Below, in pieces: positions 51,344 through 59,022 of a DNA stretch of 64,000 bases; within the stretch, counting starts at the first letter, position 1, and every line of letters begins with the position of its first letter. A program made the position numbers and the translations under genes. The DNA is from JARRKU01 sp050288425. GTDB lineage: Bacteria > Desulfobacterota > Desulfobacteria > Desulfobacterales > Desulfosarcinaceae. Under the pieces are notes generated by a model that was not told the DNA's origin, made no database searches, and saw nothing but the letters and a program-made list of their open reading frames with translations. Location: positions 1-64,000 of the forward strand of contig JBNKDU010000057.1 of the NCBI GenBank assembly GCA_050288425.1, read 5' to 3'.

Positions 51344-51922
51344 TCACTTCCGATCTGTTTCTTTTACATCATTTTCTTCTACATCATTTCGATCGGCCGG
51401 TTTCCGCGCCAGATTTCTCAGAGGATCGACAAAGGCGGGATCGGCCCACTCCCGGGGGCCGATGGCTTTGTGCACGATGATGCCGTTCTTGTCGATGATG
51501 AATGTTTCCGGTACGCCCGTAGTGCCGTACAGATCGGCCACGCTGCCTTTCACATCGAGAAGAATGGGAAAAGTCAGTTTGAATTCTTTTGCGAACGGGG
51601 CCACTGCCTTGGCGCCCGATGCGTCTATGCTGACGGCGAGGATTTCGAAATCCTCGCCTTTCAACGTCTGGTACAACTTCTCCATGGAGGGCATCTCGGT
51701 CCGGCAGGGATTGCACCAGGAGGCCCATATATTGAGGAAAACCACGCGCCCCCTGTAATCGCTCAGGTGTACGACTTCTCCGCTCAGGTTTGGCAGGGTG
51801 AAATCGGGCGCCGGCCGACCGAGGGCGACCTGCGGTCTCCCCACGGGCCGGCCCGTCCGTTCCTGATGCAGCAACACGAAGATGCCTGCGGCAACGGCAA
51901 TTACAGCCACGAGGATGATCAA
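51344..51922 (-). CDS. Membrane-anchored thioredoxin-like protein (TlpA/ResA type)
   Basis: A 192-residue protein with an N-terminal membrane anchor (LVAVIAVAAGIFVLL) and a thioredoxin domain with WASWCNPCRTEMPSMEKLY as the CxxC active site and GVPETFIIDKNG as the cis-proline region. The TTG start at 51922 has no ribosome site; an ATT at 51946 would add MSFTDKHK and sits 11 bases after GAGGAG. It begins about 35-60 bases after the selenoprotein gene at 51982-52470 and is probably in one operon with it. It likely reduces periplasmic disulfides, perhaps those of its selenoprotein neighbour (inference). Confidence 0.85.
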   Translation of the reverse strand: MIILVAVIAVAAGIFVLLHQERTGRPVGRPQVALGRPAPDFTLPNLSGEVVHLSDYRGRVVFLNIWASWCNPCRTEMPSMEKLYQTLKGEDFEILAVSIDASGAKAVAPFAKEFKLTFPILLDVKGSVADLYGTTGVPETFIIDKNGIIVHKAIGPREWADPAFVDPLRNLARKPADRNDVEENDVKETDRK

Positions 51923-51981
51923 TTTATGTTTGTCTGTAAATGAAATCGCCCAACAAGCTCCTCGGAAGAATGTCCGGTACC

Positions 51982-52470
51982 TTATACGCCGTATTTTTTG
52001 TCGATGGCGGTCTGGATCTCAGCAACGCTTGCGCCTTGTTTGACCATTTGAGACGCCAACTGCGCCTCTCCCGTGCAGATCACTCATGTGGCGGCATGGT
52101 TATCGGTATAGCAGGTCAGCAGATTCAGGTGGTTGAAATTCTCCTTGCAACGGCAGTAGCAATAGAGTTGATCGAGTACTTCGGGGATTTCACGGGCGAT
52201 GGTGTAGGCTTTGCGCACCGTGCCGGAAAAAAGGTCCGGTGACAGCGTGGGCCGGGTTTCCTGCAGCTGGTGTGCCGCAGCCGTGGAACCGGCCGGATTG
52301 GGTCCGGCGGAGCGGACGGGTTTGTTGTTGAAATAATAGATGCCCCCGGCGGCAAGCAGCACCGCCAACACCACCACTGCCGGCAGCGCCGGATTCGATT
52401 TCTTCTTCGACGGCGCCTGCGCCTGCTTCTTCGTTTGCCGGGTGTCCCGGCTTCTCTTCTTGGCCATCAT
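51982..52470 (-). CDS. PCYCGCM-motif-type selenoprotein with in-frame TGA (Sec129)
   Basis: A 162-residue membrane-anchored protein. The frame from 52470 meets TGA at 52086-52084 and continues in frame with coherent sequence: LTCYTDNHAAT-U-VICTGEAQLASQMV, then GASVAEIQTAIDKKYGV and a TAA stop. Relatives with the CYCGC-type motif carry Cys in the place of this TGA (a HxAxCxxC motif), so U129 and C132 form a UxxC pair. The N-terminus has a basic stretch and one helix (PALPAVVVLAVLLAAGGIYY); DQLYCYCRCKENFNHL carries more cysteines. A SECIS-like hairpin follows the TGA (52050-52070). The role is probably periplasmic redox or metal handling. Confidence 0.82.
52050..52070 (-). promoter_or_regulatory. 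SECIS-like hairpin for Sec129
   Basis: On the minus strand GAGA-GG-CGC-AGTTG-GCG-TCTC forms a 7-pair stem with a GG bulge and a 5-base loop. The loop begins 23 bases after the TGA and has G as its second base, as described for bacterial SECIS elements. Confidence 0.6.
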
Positions 52471-52672
52471 GCCTCGCTTTCATAGGGCTTCGGTGTGGAC
52501 AATGTTCTCGGCAGCCCATGTGCAATCAATTGATCCAAAATTCCCATCCACTGAAAATGGTGATGGTTTCCCGTTATTCAATAGCGACGGTGAGGGCCGA
52601 AATGCCATGACCCAGTCACCCGGTAATAATTATACGGTAGCGCATACTTATATCCGCATCAATGCAAATATT

Positions 52673-52689
52673 CGGGTAATATTTACCCG
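52673..52689 (+). promoter_or_regulatory. Upstream activator site, CGGGTAAT palindrome (copy 2)
   Basis: CGGGTAATATTTACCCG has perfect 7-base arms and matches the site at 42325-42341 at 15 of 17 positions. Its centre is about 106 bases upstream of the GG of the sigma-54-like promoter at 52786. Confidence 0.6.
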
Positions 52690-52785
52690 CGCCCCGATGC
52701 CGAAGGATGCCCGGACAAGGTGGATAGCGGCCTCCGATTGTTTTTTTCATTTGTATTCATACTGTTATGGTCAAGATAGTAATCA

Positions 52786-52801
52786 TGGCATGAAAGATGC
52801 T
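52786..52801 (+). promoter_or_regulatory. Sigma-54-like promoter
   Basis: TGGCAT-GAAAG-ATGCT keeps GG-N10-GC spacing (GG 52787-52788, GC 52799-52800). It closely resembles the promoter at 42451, with one base off in each box. It is about 98 bases before the start at 52899. Confidence 0.5.
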
Positions 52802-52898
52802 CCTGTTCCATCTCAACCGGCCTGCCCTTCGATGCTTTCAAGACAAACCATCGAAGGACAGGCCGCCATCGCAATTCTGATTGAAAGGGAGGTACTGG

Positions 52899-53333
52899 AT
52901 GAAATCAACATTGTCGACTCTGGCCGTGATAACTTCGTTCTTGATGATTACCGTCACAGGTGGTTGGGCCCATGGAGGCGGGATGGGCGGCGGCATGGGA
53001 AGCGGCATGATGGGTCAGGGCGGACAGCATATGATGGATTCGATCTTCAATGGGCAGATGGGGTCGGGCCGTTGGTTTTCCAATGGGAACCGGGAAGATG
53101 GCCAAAGCGGATCCAGCAGACGGATAGAGGGGGAATATGGGCAGGATTTGCGTCACCTCGACAATTTACGCAGTGAAATTCATGAAAATGAGCAGGCCTT
53201 GAGCGATGAAGCACAAAAGGAAACGCCGGACAAAACCCGCATGAAAAAACTGGGCCGTACGCTGGACGAACTGACGCGGCAATACGACGACGCCCAATCG
53301 GCGTTTAATGATAAATGGCATGGAGGGTATTGA
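52899..53333 (+). CDS. Periplasmic ZraP/Spy-like small protein
   Basis: A 144-residue exported protein. The start at 52899 follows GGGAGG; a GTA-rich longer frame to 52881 covers that site. The signal peptide is MKSTLSTLAVITSFLMITVT with cleavage near GGWAHG. The mature part begins with a Gly/Met/His-rich stretch (HGGGMGGGMGSGMMGQGGQH) and ends in a helical segment (RHLDNLRSEIHENEQALSDE...). This build matches zinc-resistance-associated or Spy-like periplasmic chaperones. Such genes are classic sigma-54/ZraR targets, which fits the promoter here. Confidence 0.75.
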   Translation: MKSTLSTLAVITSFLMITVTGGWAHGGGMGGGMGSGMMGQGGQHMMDSIFNGQMGSGRWFSNGNREDGQSGSSRRIEGEYGQDLRHLDNLRSEIHENEQALSDEAQKETPDKTRMKKLGRTLDELTRQYDDAQSAFNDKWHGGY

Positions 53334-53353
53334 TAGCCGGAAGGAGGCGAATC

Positions 53354-53836
53354 ATGGCCGAACAAATCGGAGTGGTACAGATCAGCGAAGGCAACGGCAG
53401 GGCGCGGGTGGTCACCGACCGCCGTGGGGGCTGCAGCGGTTGCGAGTCGGGTTCCGGCGCCTGCCGCAGCTGCCTGTCCAGTGCCAAGCTGGAGAGCAGC
53501 GTCAACAATCCCCTGGGCGCACGGGCCGGCGATATCGTAAAGATCAGCCTGCCCACCCGGACCCTGTATAAAGGGGCGGCCATATTGTACCTGGTGCCCA
53601 TCCTCGGCTTGATCGCAGGGGCCTTTGTCGGGCTATGGATGGCGACAAACCTGGGCTGGAGCGACTCGCCCGTCACCGTGCTGGGGGGGATGATCGGACT
53701 GGGAGCCGGTCTGGGAGTCGTGGTCCGTATCGGGCGCGGCAGAAAAATGAGCCAGGCCCTGACACCGACCATCACGGCCATCATCGCCGGCGCCGAGAGC
53801 TCTCTGAAGCAGCAGGAAAAACCCTGCTGCGGTTAA
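53354..53836 (+). CDS. RseC/MucC-family membrane protein
   Basis: A 160-residue protein. The start at 53354 has GGAAGGAGG upstream. The N-terminal domain carries clustered cysteines (GGCSGCESGSGACRSCLSS), followed by NPLGARAGDIVKISLP and two membrane helices (AAILYLVPILGLIAGAFVGL; VTVLGGMIGLGAGLGVVV). This is the layout of RseC, which affects SoxR reduction and RNF-type electron transfer or envelope stress. It lies 20 bases after the Spy-like gene. A C-terminal CC pair precedes the end. Confidence 0.82.
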   Translation: MAEQIGVVQISEGNGRARVVTDRRGGCSGCESGSGACRSCLSSAKLESSVNNPLGARAGDIVKISLPTRTLYKGAAILYLVPILGLIAGAFVGLWMATNLGWSDSPVTVLGGMIGLGAGLGVVVRIGRGRKMSQALTPTITAIIAGAESSLKQQEKPCCG

Positions 53837-53911
53837 GGTCTCGTGAAAAAAATGTGTAAATACATATGATTAGGTACCATTATTTTCTTTCCGCTTTTCT
53901 CAAAGATAGGG

Positions 53912-53940
53912 TTGACTTTACTTCGGGCCGATAATATCAT
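53912..53940 (+). promoter_or_regulatory. Sigma-70-type promoter
   Basis: TTGACT (53912-53917), 17 bases, then TATCAT (53935-53940), five of six matches in each box. It ends 34 bases before the start at 53975. Confidence 0.6.
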
Positions 53941-53974
53941 ACCGAAACAGTCGTAATTGACCGATAAGACGCTT

Positions 53975-54373
53975 ATGAAACTTCGCCTGATCATATTTCT
54001 GTCTATCTTCGCCGCATTCGGATTCTATTCCCAGCAGGCCTATGCAGCGAGCTGTTCCGCGCACCGGAGCTGTATGCCCCCCATGGATGCAGGCCACACG
54101 GATGGTGCCGGCGGCCAGGGTTGCGACTGCTCTTCGGGAGGCGCTCAACTTTCCGGACGGACCTGCGGGACGATTCCCCTGGTTCAGCAAACCCGGCAAT
54201 TGTTCTTGCGGCCCCTCTCCTATCAATTGGAGCCGGTCGATGCCGGATCCCACGCCTTCCGGCTCGAAAATATTACCATGACCGATCCCACGGGGCTTCC
54301 CCGGGGACCCGATAACGATCTACCCCCCCTTTCCTGCCCGATTTACCTGCAAACCCTCGCCCTGCTGTGTTGA
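53975..54373 (+). CDS. Secreted cysteine-containing protein of unknown function
   Basis: A 132-residue frame with a good signal peptide (MKLRLIIFLSIFAAFGFYSQ, cleavage near AYAAS) and several cysteines (CSAHRSC, GCDCSS, TCG, a C-terminal C). A sigma-70-type promoter lies just upstream, but no clear ribosome site. I recognise no family. Its codon use is compatible with a gene but not decisive. Confidence 0.5.
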   Translation: MKLRLIIFLSIFAAFGFYSQQAYAASCSAHRSCMPPMDAGHTDGAGGQGCDCSSGGAQLSGRTCGTIPLVQQTRQLFLRPLSYQLEPVDAGSHAFRLENITMTDPTGLPRGPDNDLPPLSCPIYLQTLALLC

Positions 54374-54430
54374 TCCGGCCCCCCTGCAAGGCATGACCCG
54401 CCGGGCGGAAATTGCATTCCTGCATAGCGG

Positions 54431-54447
54431 TGTATACCAGTTACCCG
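54431..54447 (+). promoter_or_regulatory. Half activator site upstream of the CuA cluster
   Basis: The right half TTACCCG (54441-54447) matches the other activator palindromes perfectly; the left half (TGTATA) is degenerate. The centre is about 129 bases before the GG of the promoter at 54567. Confidence 0.35.
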
Positions 54448-54565
54448 GTTGCCCGCGTCGTTGCGTGTAAAGAATATCCACCATCCGCTTTCCGGAAATG
54501 CCGAGCAGATATCATATCATTTCGATTTTAAACAGTTTTTTCAAAATTAGCTACCATCGCAATGC

Positions 54566-54583
54566 CTGGCACGCACTTTGCCA
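54566..54583 (+). promoter_or_regulatory. Sigma-54 promoter of the copper/haem redox cluster
   Basis: TGGCAC-GCACT-TTGCC matches the -24/-12 consensus fully with GG-N10-GC spacing (GG 54568-54569, GC 54580-54581). It is 42 bases before the start at 54625. Confidence 0.8.
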
Positions 54584-54624
54584 TATGACATTGCAACCTT
54601 AGAAATCAAAAAGGAGATTCTTCC

Positions 54625-54990
54625 ATGAAACGCTTTGCCATTGCCTTCCTGACCATCGCCGTTGTTTTCACATTGATCGCTTTCGACCTGCCCCGGCATA
54701 TGGGGCCCCGATCCGCCGCTGCCTGCGGCTGGGGAGACGGCGGCGGTCAAGGCTACGTACCCCAACGGCAGGATCAGAATTATGCGTACGCCGTGCGGCC
54801 GGCCCTGACCGAGGACCAGGCCCGGGAATTGATTACCCAGCATGTCACCAAACTCAATCCCGAGCTTACCGTCGGCCCCTTGAACGATGCCGGCGAGTTC
54901 TTCGAGGCCGAGATTCTATCGAAGGATAACGAGGTGGTCCAGATCATCGGCGTGGACAAGCGATCGGGACGGTTGGCGCTGCTCAATTGA
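54625..54990 (+). CDS. Exported small protein, PepSY-like
   Basis: A 121-residue exported protein, AAAGGAG 10 bases before the start. The N-terminus is a signal peptide (MKRFAIAFLTIAVVFTLIAF). The mature part has LTEDQARELITQHVTKLNPE and FFEAEILSKDNEVVQIIGVD, which resembles a PepSY-type small domain. It is the first gene after the sigma-54 promoter. Its function is unknown; it could inhibit a protease or bind a redox partner. Confidence 0.72.
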   Translation: MKRFAIAFLTIAVVFTLIAFDLPRHMGPRSAAACGWGDGGGQGYVPQRQDQNYAYAVRPALTEDQARELITQHVTKLNPELTVGPLNDAGEFFEAEILSKDNEVVQIIGVDKRSGRLALLN

Positions 54991-55072
54991 GCCCTTTTTC
55001 CATGGCGCGGGGACGGGATGTATGGCGTCACTGCGGGTCTGAATTCTAAACAACATCCGATAGGAATCCATA

Positions 55073-55543
55073 ATGGCAACAAATTATCAACGCCGGGACC
55101 GATACCTGCTCATCATGCTGCTGGCCATACTCATCGGCCTCCCGGCCGGCGTGTGGACTTACGAACGGACCATATGGGAGCAGCGCATTCCCGCGGACGC
55201 CAAGGTGATCACCCTCACCGGGCACACCGACATGGGGTGGATCGTCGGCGACGTCAAGGCGATTGACATCGCCGGTTTCGGCCCGACGGAAACGCCGCCG
55301 GTAAAACCGGTGATTCGCGTCCACAAGGGCGATCATGTCGTATTCAAGCTGAAGAGCAGCGATGTCATCCATGGGTTCAGCCTGAAGGATCTGGGCATCT
55401 TCGTCGATGACGGTATCTTTCCCGGCAAGGTTCGATTGGTTTCATTCGTGGCCGACAAGGAAGGCGTCTTCACCTTCTCCTGCAACGCCATCTGCGGCCC
55501 GAATCATGAAAAAATGCAGGGAACGCTTGTGGTGACGGCCTGA
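55073..55543 (+). CDS. Membrane-anchored CuA-domain cupredoxin
   Basis: A 156-residue protein with one N-terminal membrane helix (LLIMLLAILIGLPAGVW) and a periplasmic cupredoxin domain. The CuA ligand set is visible: His100 (VIHGFSL) and CNAICGPNHEKM, i.e. Cys137, Cys141, His145 and Met148. This is the binuclear copper motif of cytochrome oxidase subunit II and nitrous oxide reductase, but no partner catalytic subunit of either enzyme is encoded nearby. It overlaps the five-haem cytochrome gene by one base region (TGATG). It probably passes electrons to or from that cytochrome (inference). Confidence 0.85.
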   Translation: MATNYQRRDRYLLIMLLAILIGLPAGVWTYERTIWEQRIPADAKVITLTGHTDMGWIVGDVKAIDIAGFGPTETPPVKPVIRVHKGDHVVFKLKSSDVIHGFSLKDLGIFVDDGIFPGKVRLVSFVADKEGVFTFSCNAICGPNHEKMQGTLVVTA

Positions 55544-57297
55544 TGGTGGCACAATACCTTCGCGCTCACCAACCCCAAGCCAGGGCACAAGCGACCATGA
55601 AAACAAGACAATTCAAATGGATGGCCGCCGGATGGGCGGTGACGATTCTTGCGGCCGTCGCCGGATGGATGATCCCCAACGTCCAGGCGAAAAGCCTGCT
55701 CGACCTTTCGATCTTCGGCGGCACCGTGCAAGGGCAGGTGGTCTCCCAATACGGCCCCGTGGAGAACGCCCGGGTTCGGGTGGCCGGAGAAGAGGGGTAC
55801 GCCATCACCGATCGGGAGGGCCGTTTCACCCTCCAATCCTCCCACCTGCCCGGAAACCGGATCATCATCGCGGCCGGCAAGGAGGGATGGTTCAACAACG
55901 GATCGATCGTGGCCCACGGCGGGCAGATGCCCCCAATCTTTCTCAACCCGGTTCCCCGGGGGGACCAGCCGGAATACCGCTTCATCTCTCCGGTGGTCTG
56001 TTCGCGCTGCCACGTCAAGGTCACCCAGTACTACGACCAATCCAAGATGGCCCACACCACTTCGAATCCCAAGGTCCTGCAGATGTACTACGGCACGGAC
56101 GCCTTGCGGCGGACCGGCCGGGGACCGGGGTACAAACTGGACAACCCGGGCAGCGACGGCGATTGTATCGCCTGTCACGCCCCGTCCATCGCCGCATCCA
56201 ATCCGTCCTCCAGGGATATGCAGGATGCCCTTTTTTCGGCGCGTTCGGAATGGGACGGCATCAGTTGCGATTACTGCCACAAGGTCCAGCGGGTCATCAA
56301 GGACGACAGCAAGCCCAGCGGGTTCAAGGCGGTCCAGAACCGCCAGAGCGCCCGCAGCGGCAATTCCATCCTCGTCTACGGACCGTATGACGATGTCACG
56401 GCACCGCCCATGGCGGCATCCTACAACCCGCTCTTCGACGAGGGGCGCTATTGCAGCCAGTGCCACAGCCACTTCAAAACCCTGGCCGACGGAAAGAGCT
56501 GGGACTGGAAAAAGGTGTATAGCGCGGCGGAGTGGCAGGGATTCGGCCTGATCGAGGCCGGTATCCTGCCGGTGCAGACCACCTACCAGGAATGGAAAAC
56601 CTGGCAGGAGAGTCTGACGCCCGACGATCCCAACAAGGGCAAGAAATGCCAGGACTGTCATATGAGCTGGCGCAAGGAGATGCTGCCCTATGACAACTAT
56701 GTCATCGACGACCACGCCCGCGACATGTGGGGGACCTATCGCGATCCCAAGAGCATTCGTCCCCACCATTTCGACGGCGGTACGGCCACCCAGCTGAAGA
56801 CCTCCCTCTCCATGGAGATCGAAGGGGAGGTAGACGGCAAGGTGCTGACGGTCTCGGTCTTCATCACCAATACCAACGGGGGCCATTGGGTGCCCACCGG
56901 CGAGACCATGCGCAGCGTCCTGCTGCGGCTCGACGTGCGCGACGAAGGCGGCAAGCCGCTGAAGATGATCGAGGGCCAACGCCTGCCGGCGTGGGCCGAC
57001 GCGGACGATTCCGGTAAGGGCAGTGCCAAGGGACAACCCGGAGCGGTATTCGCCCGGGTGCTGCGGGACGCAGAAGGCCACCTGAATGTCCCCTTCTGGC
57101 AGGCGGTGGCGGTGGCGTCCGACACCCGCATCCGCCCCAAGACCACGGTGACCCTGACCTATCGATTCGCGGTGAAAGATCCGGATGACGAACCCACGGC
57201 CACGGCCGAACTGATCTACCGGCCGGCCCATCAGGCGCTCACCGCCTCCAAGAAGTGGGATGCGCCCGATATTCCGATCACCAGTAATGTCTGGTAA
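55543..57297 (+). CDS. Five-haem periplasmic cytochrome c with N-terminal beta-sandwich domain
   Basis: A 584-residue protein. The ATG at 55543 overlaps the upstream stop (TGATG); an ATG at 55597 would begin exactly at the signal peptide (MKTRQFKWMAAGWAVTILAA). After the signal, residues about 55-130 look like a carboxypeptidase regulatory-like domain (GPVENARVRVAGEEGYAITD). Five CxxCH haem motifs follow: CSRCH, CIACH, CDYCH, CSQCH and CQDCH. The last 200 residues (TNTNGGHWVPTGETMRSVLL...) look like a beta-rich domain. It is exported and likely an electron-transfer partner of the CuA protein; the enzyme activity, if any, is unknown. Confidence 0.88.
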   Translation: MVAQYLRAHQPQARAQATMKTRQFKWMAAGWAVTILAAVAGWMIPNVQAKSLLDLSIFGGTVQGQVVSQYGPVENARVRVAGEEGYAITDREGRFTLQSSHLPGNRIIIAAGKEGWFNNGSIVAHGGQMPPIFLNPVPRGDQPEYRFISPVVCSRCHVKVTQYYDQSKMAHTTSNPKVLQMYYGTDALRRTGRGPGYKLDNPGSDGDCIACHAPSIAASNPSSRDMQDALFSARSEWDGISCDYCHKVQRVIKDDSKPSGFKAVQNRQSARSGNSILVYGPYDDVTAPPMAASYNPLFDEGRYCSQCHSHFKTLADGKSWDWKKVYSAAEWQGFGLIEAGILPVQTTYQEWKTWQESLTPDDPNKGKKCQDCHMSWRKEMLPYDNYVIDDHARDMWGTYRDPKSIRPHHFDGGTATQLKTSLSMEIEGEVDGKVLTVSVFITNTNGGHWVPTGETMRSVLLRLDVRDEGGKPLKMIEGQRLPAWADADDSGKGSAKGQPGAVFARVLRDAEGHLNVPFWQAVAVASDTRIRPKTTVTLTYRFAVKDPDDEPTATAELIYRPAHQALTASKKWDAPDIPITSNVW

Positions 57298-57298
57298 G

Positions 57299-57556
57299 CT
57301 CCAACGTTGCATAAAAAAGATGGCAAAAGATGGATAATCCGTCATGAACGTAGAACAAAGGCCAGATCAGGAGCAATTGTTAACAATCAACCACAGGTCC
57401 ACTGTAGGATCGGGTCGATTATATGCCATCTTTTTTCCCCTTCGGGAAAGCCGGAGGACGTAAGCAACGGCGTTGCCGGGGGTTCGCAGTAGACTTACTA
57501 CGGCTTCACCCCCGGCGCCTTGGCTCTGGAGCCCTCCGACTTTTGCAACATTGGAG
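57299..57556. repeat. Structured element with inverted termini
   Basis: CTCCAACGTTGCA (57299-57311) and TGCAACATTGGAG (57544-57556) are inverted with 12 of 13 matches. Next inside, AAAAAAGATGGCA (57313-57325) and TGCCATCTTTTTT (57424-57436) match perfectly. At the core CGGAGG/CCTCCG (57452/57538) and GCCGGGGGT/ACCCCCGGC (57475/57516) stack around GTAG-ACTTA-CTAC. It fills almost the whole 306-base gap between the cytochrome gene and the next gene. A miniature transposable element or a structured RNA are both possible. Confidence 0.55.
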
Positions 57557-57603
57557 TAAGCCGTAACGACGTATAAAATAGATGATAACAGGAGAATTTT
57601 GTC

Positions 57604-58269
57604 TTGAATATTTCAAAACTTTCCCGATGGATCCTGGTTCTGTTGTGCATGTCCTGGCCCACCTCCCAGGCCCTGGCCGGCACCATCTCCGGCACCGTCA
57701 AGGTCAAGGGTCTGCGGACGGCGGCCAATATCCTGGTCTACCTGAACAAGGCGCCCCAGCCGCAGATGGATCTCTCCAACACCAGGTTCAGCATGGACCA
57801 GAAAGACCTGACCTTCCTCCCGCATGTACTGCCCATCCCGGTGGGGGCCACGGTGCAGTTTCCCAACAACGACAAGGTAGACCATAATGTCTTTTCGCTG
57901 TCGCGAACCAAGAAATTCAACCTGGGCAGCTACGGGCCCGGGCAAACCCAGAAGGTGGTATTCGACAAGCCGGGCATCGTCGAATTGCGTTGCGACGTGC
58001 ATGCCGAAATGCTGGCCTATATCATGGTGATGAAGAACCCCTACTTTGCCGTGACCGACGCGAAGGGACATTTTACCATCCCCGATGTTCACTACCTGGA
58101 GACCCACGGCATTACCGGGGTGACGGATATCCCGGCGGGCAACTACTCCCTGAAGAACCGTCATGCCAAGCTCAAGACCGGCAAGCAATCCGTGACCGTT
58201 CCGGCCCAGGGCACGGTACAGGTTGAACTCGACCTGACGCGCGGCAATCCAAGCGTGCTCTACAAATAG
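57604..58269 (+). CDS. Exported blue-copper-like cupredoxin domain protein
   Basis: A 221-residue exported protein starting at TTG 57604, with AGGAGA 8 bases upstream. After a signal peptide (cleavage near ALAG) comes a beta-sandwich with cupredoxin features: FPNNDKVDHNVFSLS gives one His, and VELRCDVHAEMLAYIMV gives Cys, His and Met, a type 1 copper ligand set. The last 80 residues (DAKGHFTIPDVHYLET...) look like a second, carboxypeptidase regulatory-like beta domain. It likely carries electrons in the periplasm among the CuA and haem proteins of this cluster. Confidence 0.82.
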   Translation: MNISKLSRWILVLLCMSWPTSQALAGTISGTVKVKGLRTAANILVYLNKAPQPQMDLSNTRFSMDQKDLTFLPHVLPIPVGATVQFPNNDKVDHNVFSLSRTKKFNLGSYGPGQTQKVVFDKPGIVELRCDVHAEMLAYIMVMKNPYFAVTDAKGHFTIPDVHYLETHGITGVTDIPAGNYSLKNRHAKLKTGKQSVTVPAQGTVQVELDLTRGNPSVLYK

Positions 58270-58278
58270 GAGTGTGTA

Positions 58279-59022
58279 ATGATGACGGCGGATATCACAA
58301 TCTGGATGGCCGTTGCCGCGGGCCTGCTATCTTTTCTATCCCCATGCGTCCTGCCCCTGGTACCGGGCTACATCTCTTTCCTTTCGGGCGTATCGGTGCA
58401 ACGGATGCAGGATGCGGCCGGCGGTGAAATACTTCCGGCCAGAGTCAGGGGACGCCTGATGCTCAGCGCCCTGCTTTTCGTAATCGGTTTTTCACTGGTC
58501 TTCATCGCCCTGGGCGCCACGGCCACCTGGCTGGGCGGTCTGATCAGCGCCCGGATGAACCTGCTCACCAAGCTGGCCGGCCTGGTGATCATCTTCTTCG
58601 GAGTCGTCAAGCTGGGGCTGGTGCGATGGCTGTTGCTGTTCCGGGACATGCGCTTCAATGTGAACCGCAACCGCTGGGGGCTCCCCGGTGCGTTGCTGTT
58701 GGGCGCCGCCTTCGCATTCGGCTGGACCCCATGCGTGGGGCCCATTCTGGGCGCCATCCTGATGTACGCCGGCACCCTGGAGAACGCCACCCAGGGGATT
58801 TGGCTCCTTCTGGCCTACGCCATGGGCCTGGGAGTGCCTTTCCTGGTCATGGCCGCCGGCGTCGGGCAGTTCATGCGCCTCTTCCAGCGCTTCAAGAAGC
58901 ATATGGGGCTGGTGGAGAAGATCTCCGGCGCCGTGATGATCGTGCTGGGCATCATGGTCTACACCAATACCCTGATTCTCATCCCCGGCTATCTCTCCTT
59001 CTTCAACCGGTTCACCCTGTGA
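58279..59022 (+). CDS. ccdA: Cytochrome c biogenesis protein CcdA
   Basis: A 247-residue membrane protein with six hydrophobic segments. The CcdA signature is present: SFLSPCVLPLVPGYISFLSG near residue 20 and AFGWTPCVGPILGAIL near residue 150, giving the paired cysteines of the two halves. It passes reducing power across the membrane to periplasmic thioredoxins, needed for haem attachment and copper-site assembly. Its stop overlaps the next start (TGATG), coupling it to the thioredoxin gene. Confidence 0.94.
   Translation: MMTADITIWMAVAAGLLSFLSPCVLPLVPGYISFLSGVSVQRMQDAAGGEILPARVRGRLMLSALLFVIGFSLVFIALGATATWLGGLISARMNLLTKLAGLVIIFFGVVKLGLVRWLLLFRDMRFNVNRNRWGLPGALLLGAAFAFGWTPCVGPILGAILMYAGTLENATQGIWLLLAYAMGLGVPFLVMAAGVGQFMRLFQRFKKHMGLVEKISGAVMIVLGIMVYTNTLILIPGYLSFFNRFTL

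Larger units (their letters stand above)
52471..52898. other. Divergent promoter region between a selenoprotein and an envelope-stress-like gene
   Basis: No gene is supported in these 428 bases. They contain an activator palindrome (52673-52689), a weaker related repeat at about 52619-52636 (CCGGTAAT...ATTATACGG), and a sigma-54-like promoter (52786-52801) reading right. No clear promoter for the minus-strand selenoprotein was found. Confidence 0.5.

Noticed and set aside
52471..52620. Sigma-54 promoter on the minus strand for the selenoprotein gene
   Set aside because: The best candidates have GG-N11-GC spacing or lack the -12 GC, so none meets the strict spacing.
52340..53176. Long plus-strand frame of 278 codons
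   Set aside because: It runs across the promoter region and overlaps the Spy-like gene in another frame; the product looks random.
54371..54430. Selenocysteine read-through at the TGA ending the 53975-54373 frame
   Set aside because: The codons after this TGA give no coherent sequence and no UxxC or CxxU motif, and no SECIS-like hairpin was seen.
57307..57492. Plus-strand frame of 61 codons
   Set aside because: It lies wholly in the inverted-repeat element and has no ribosome site.
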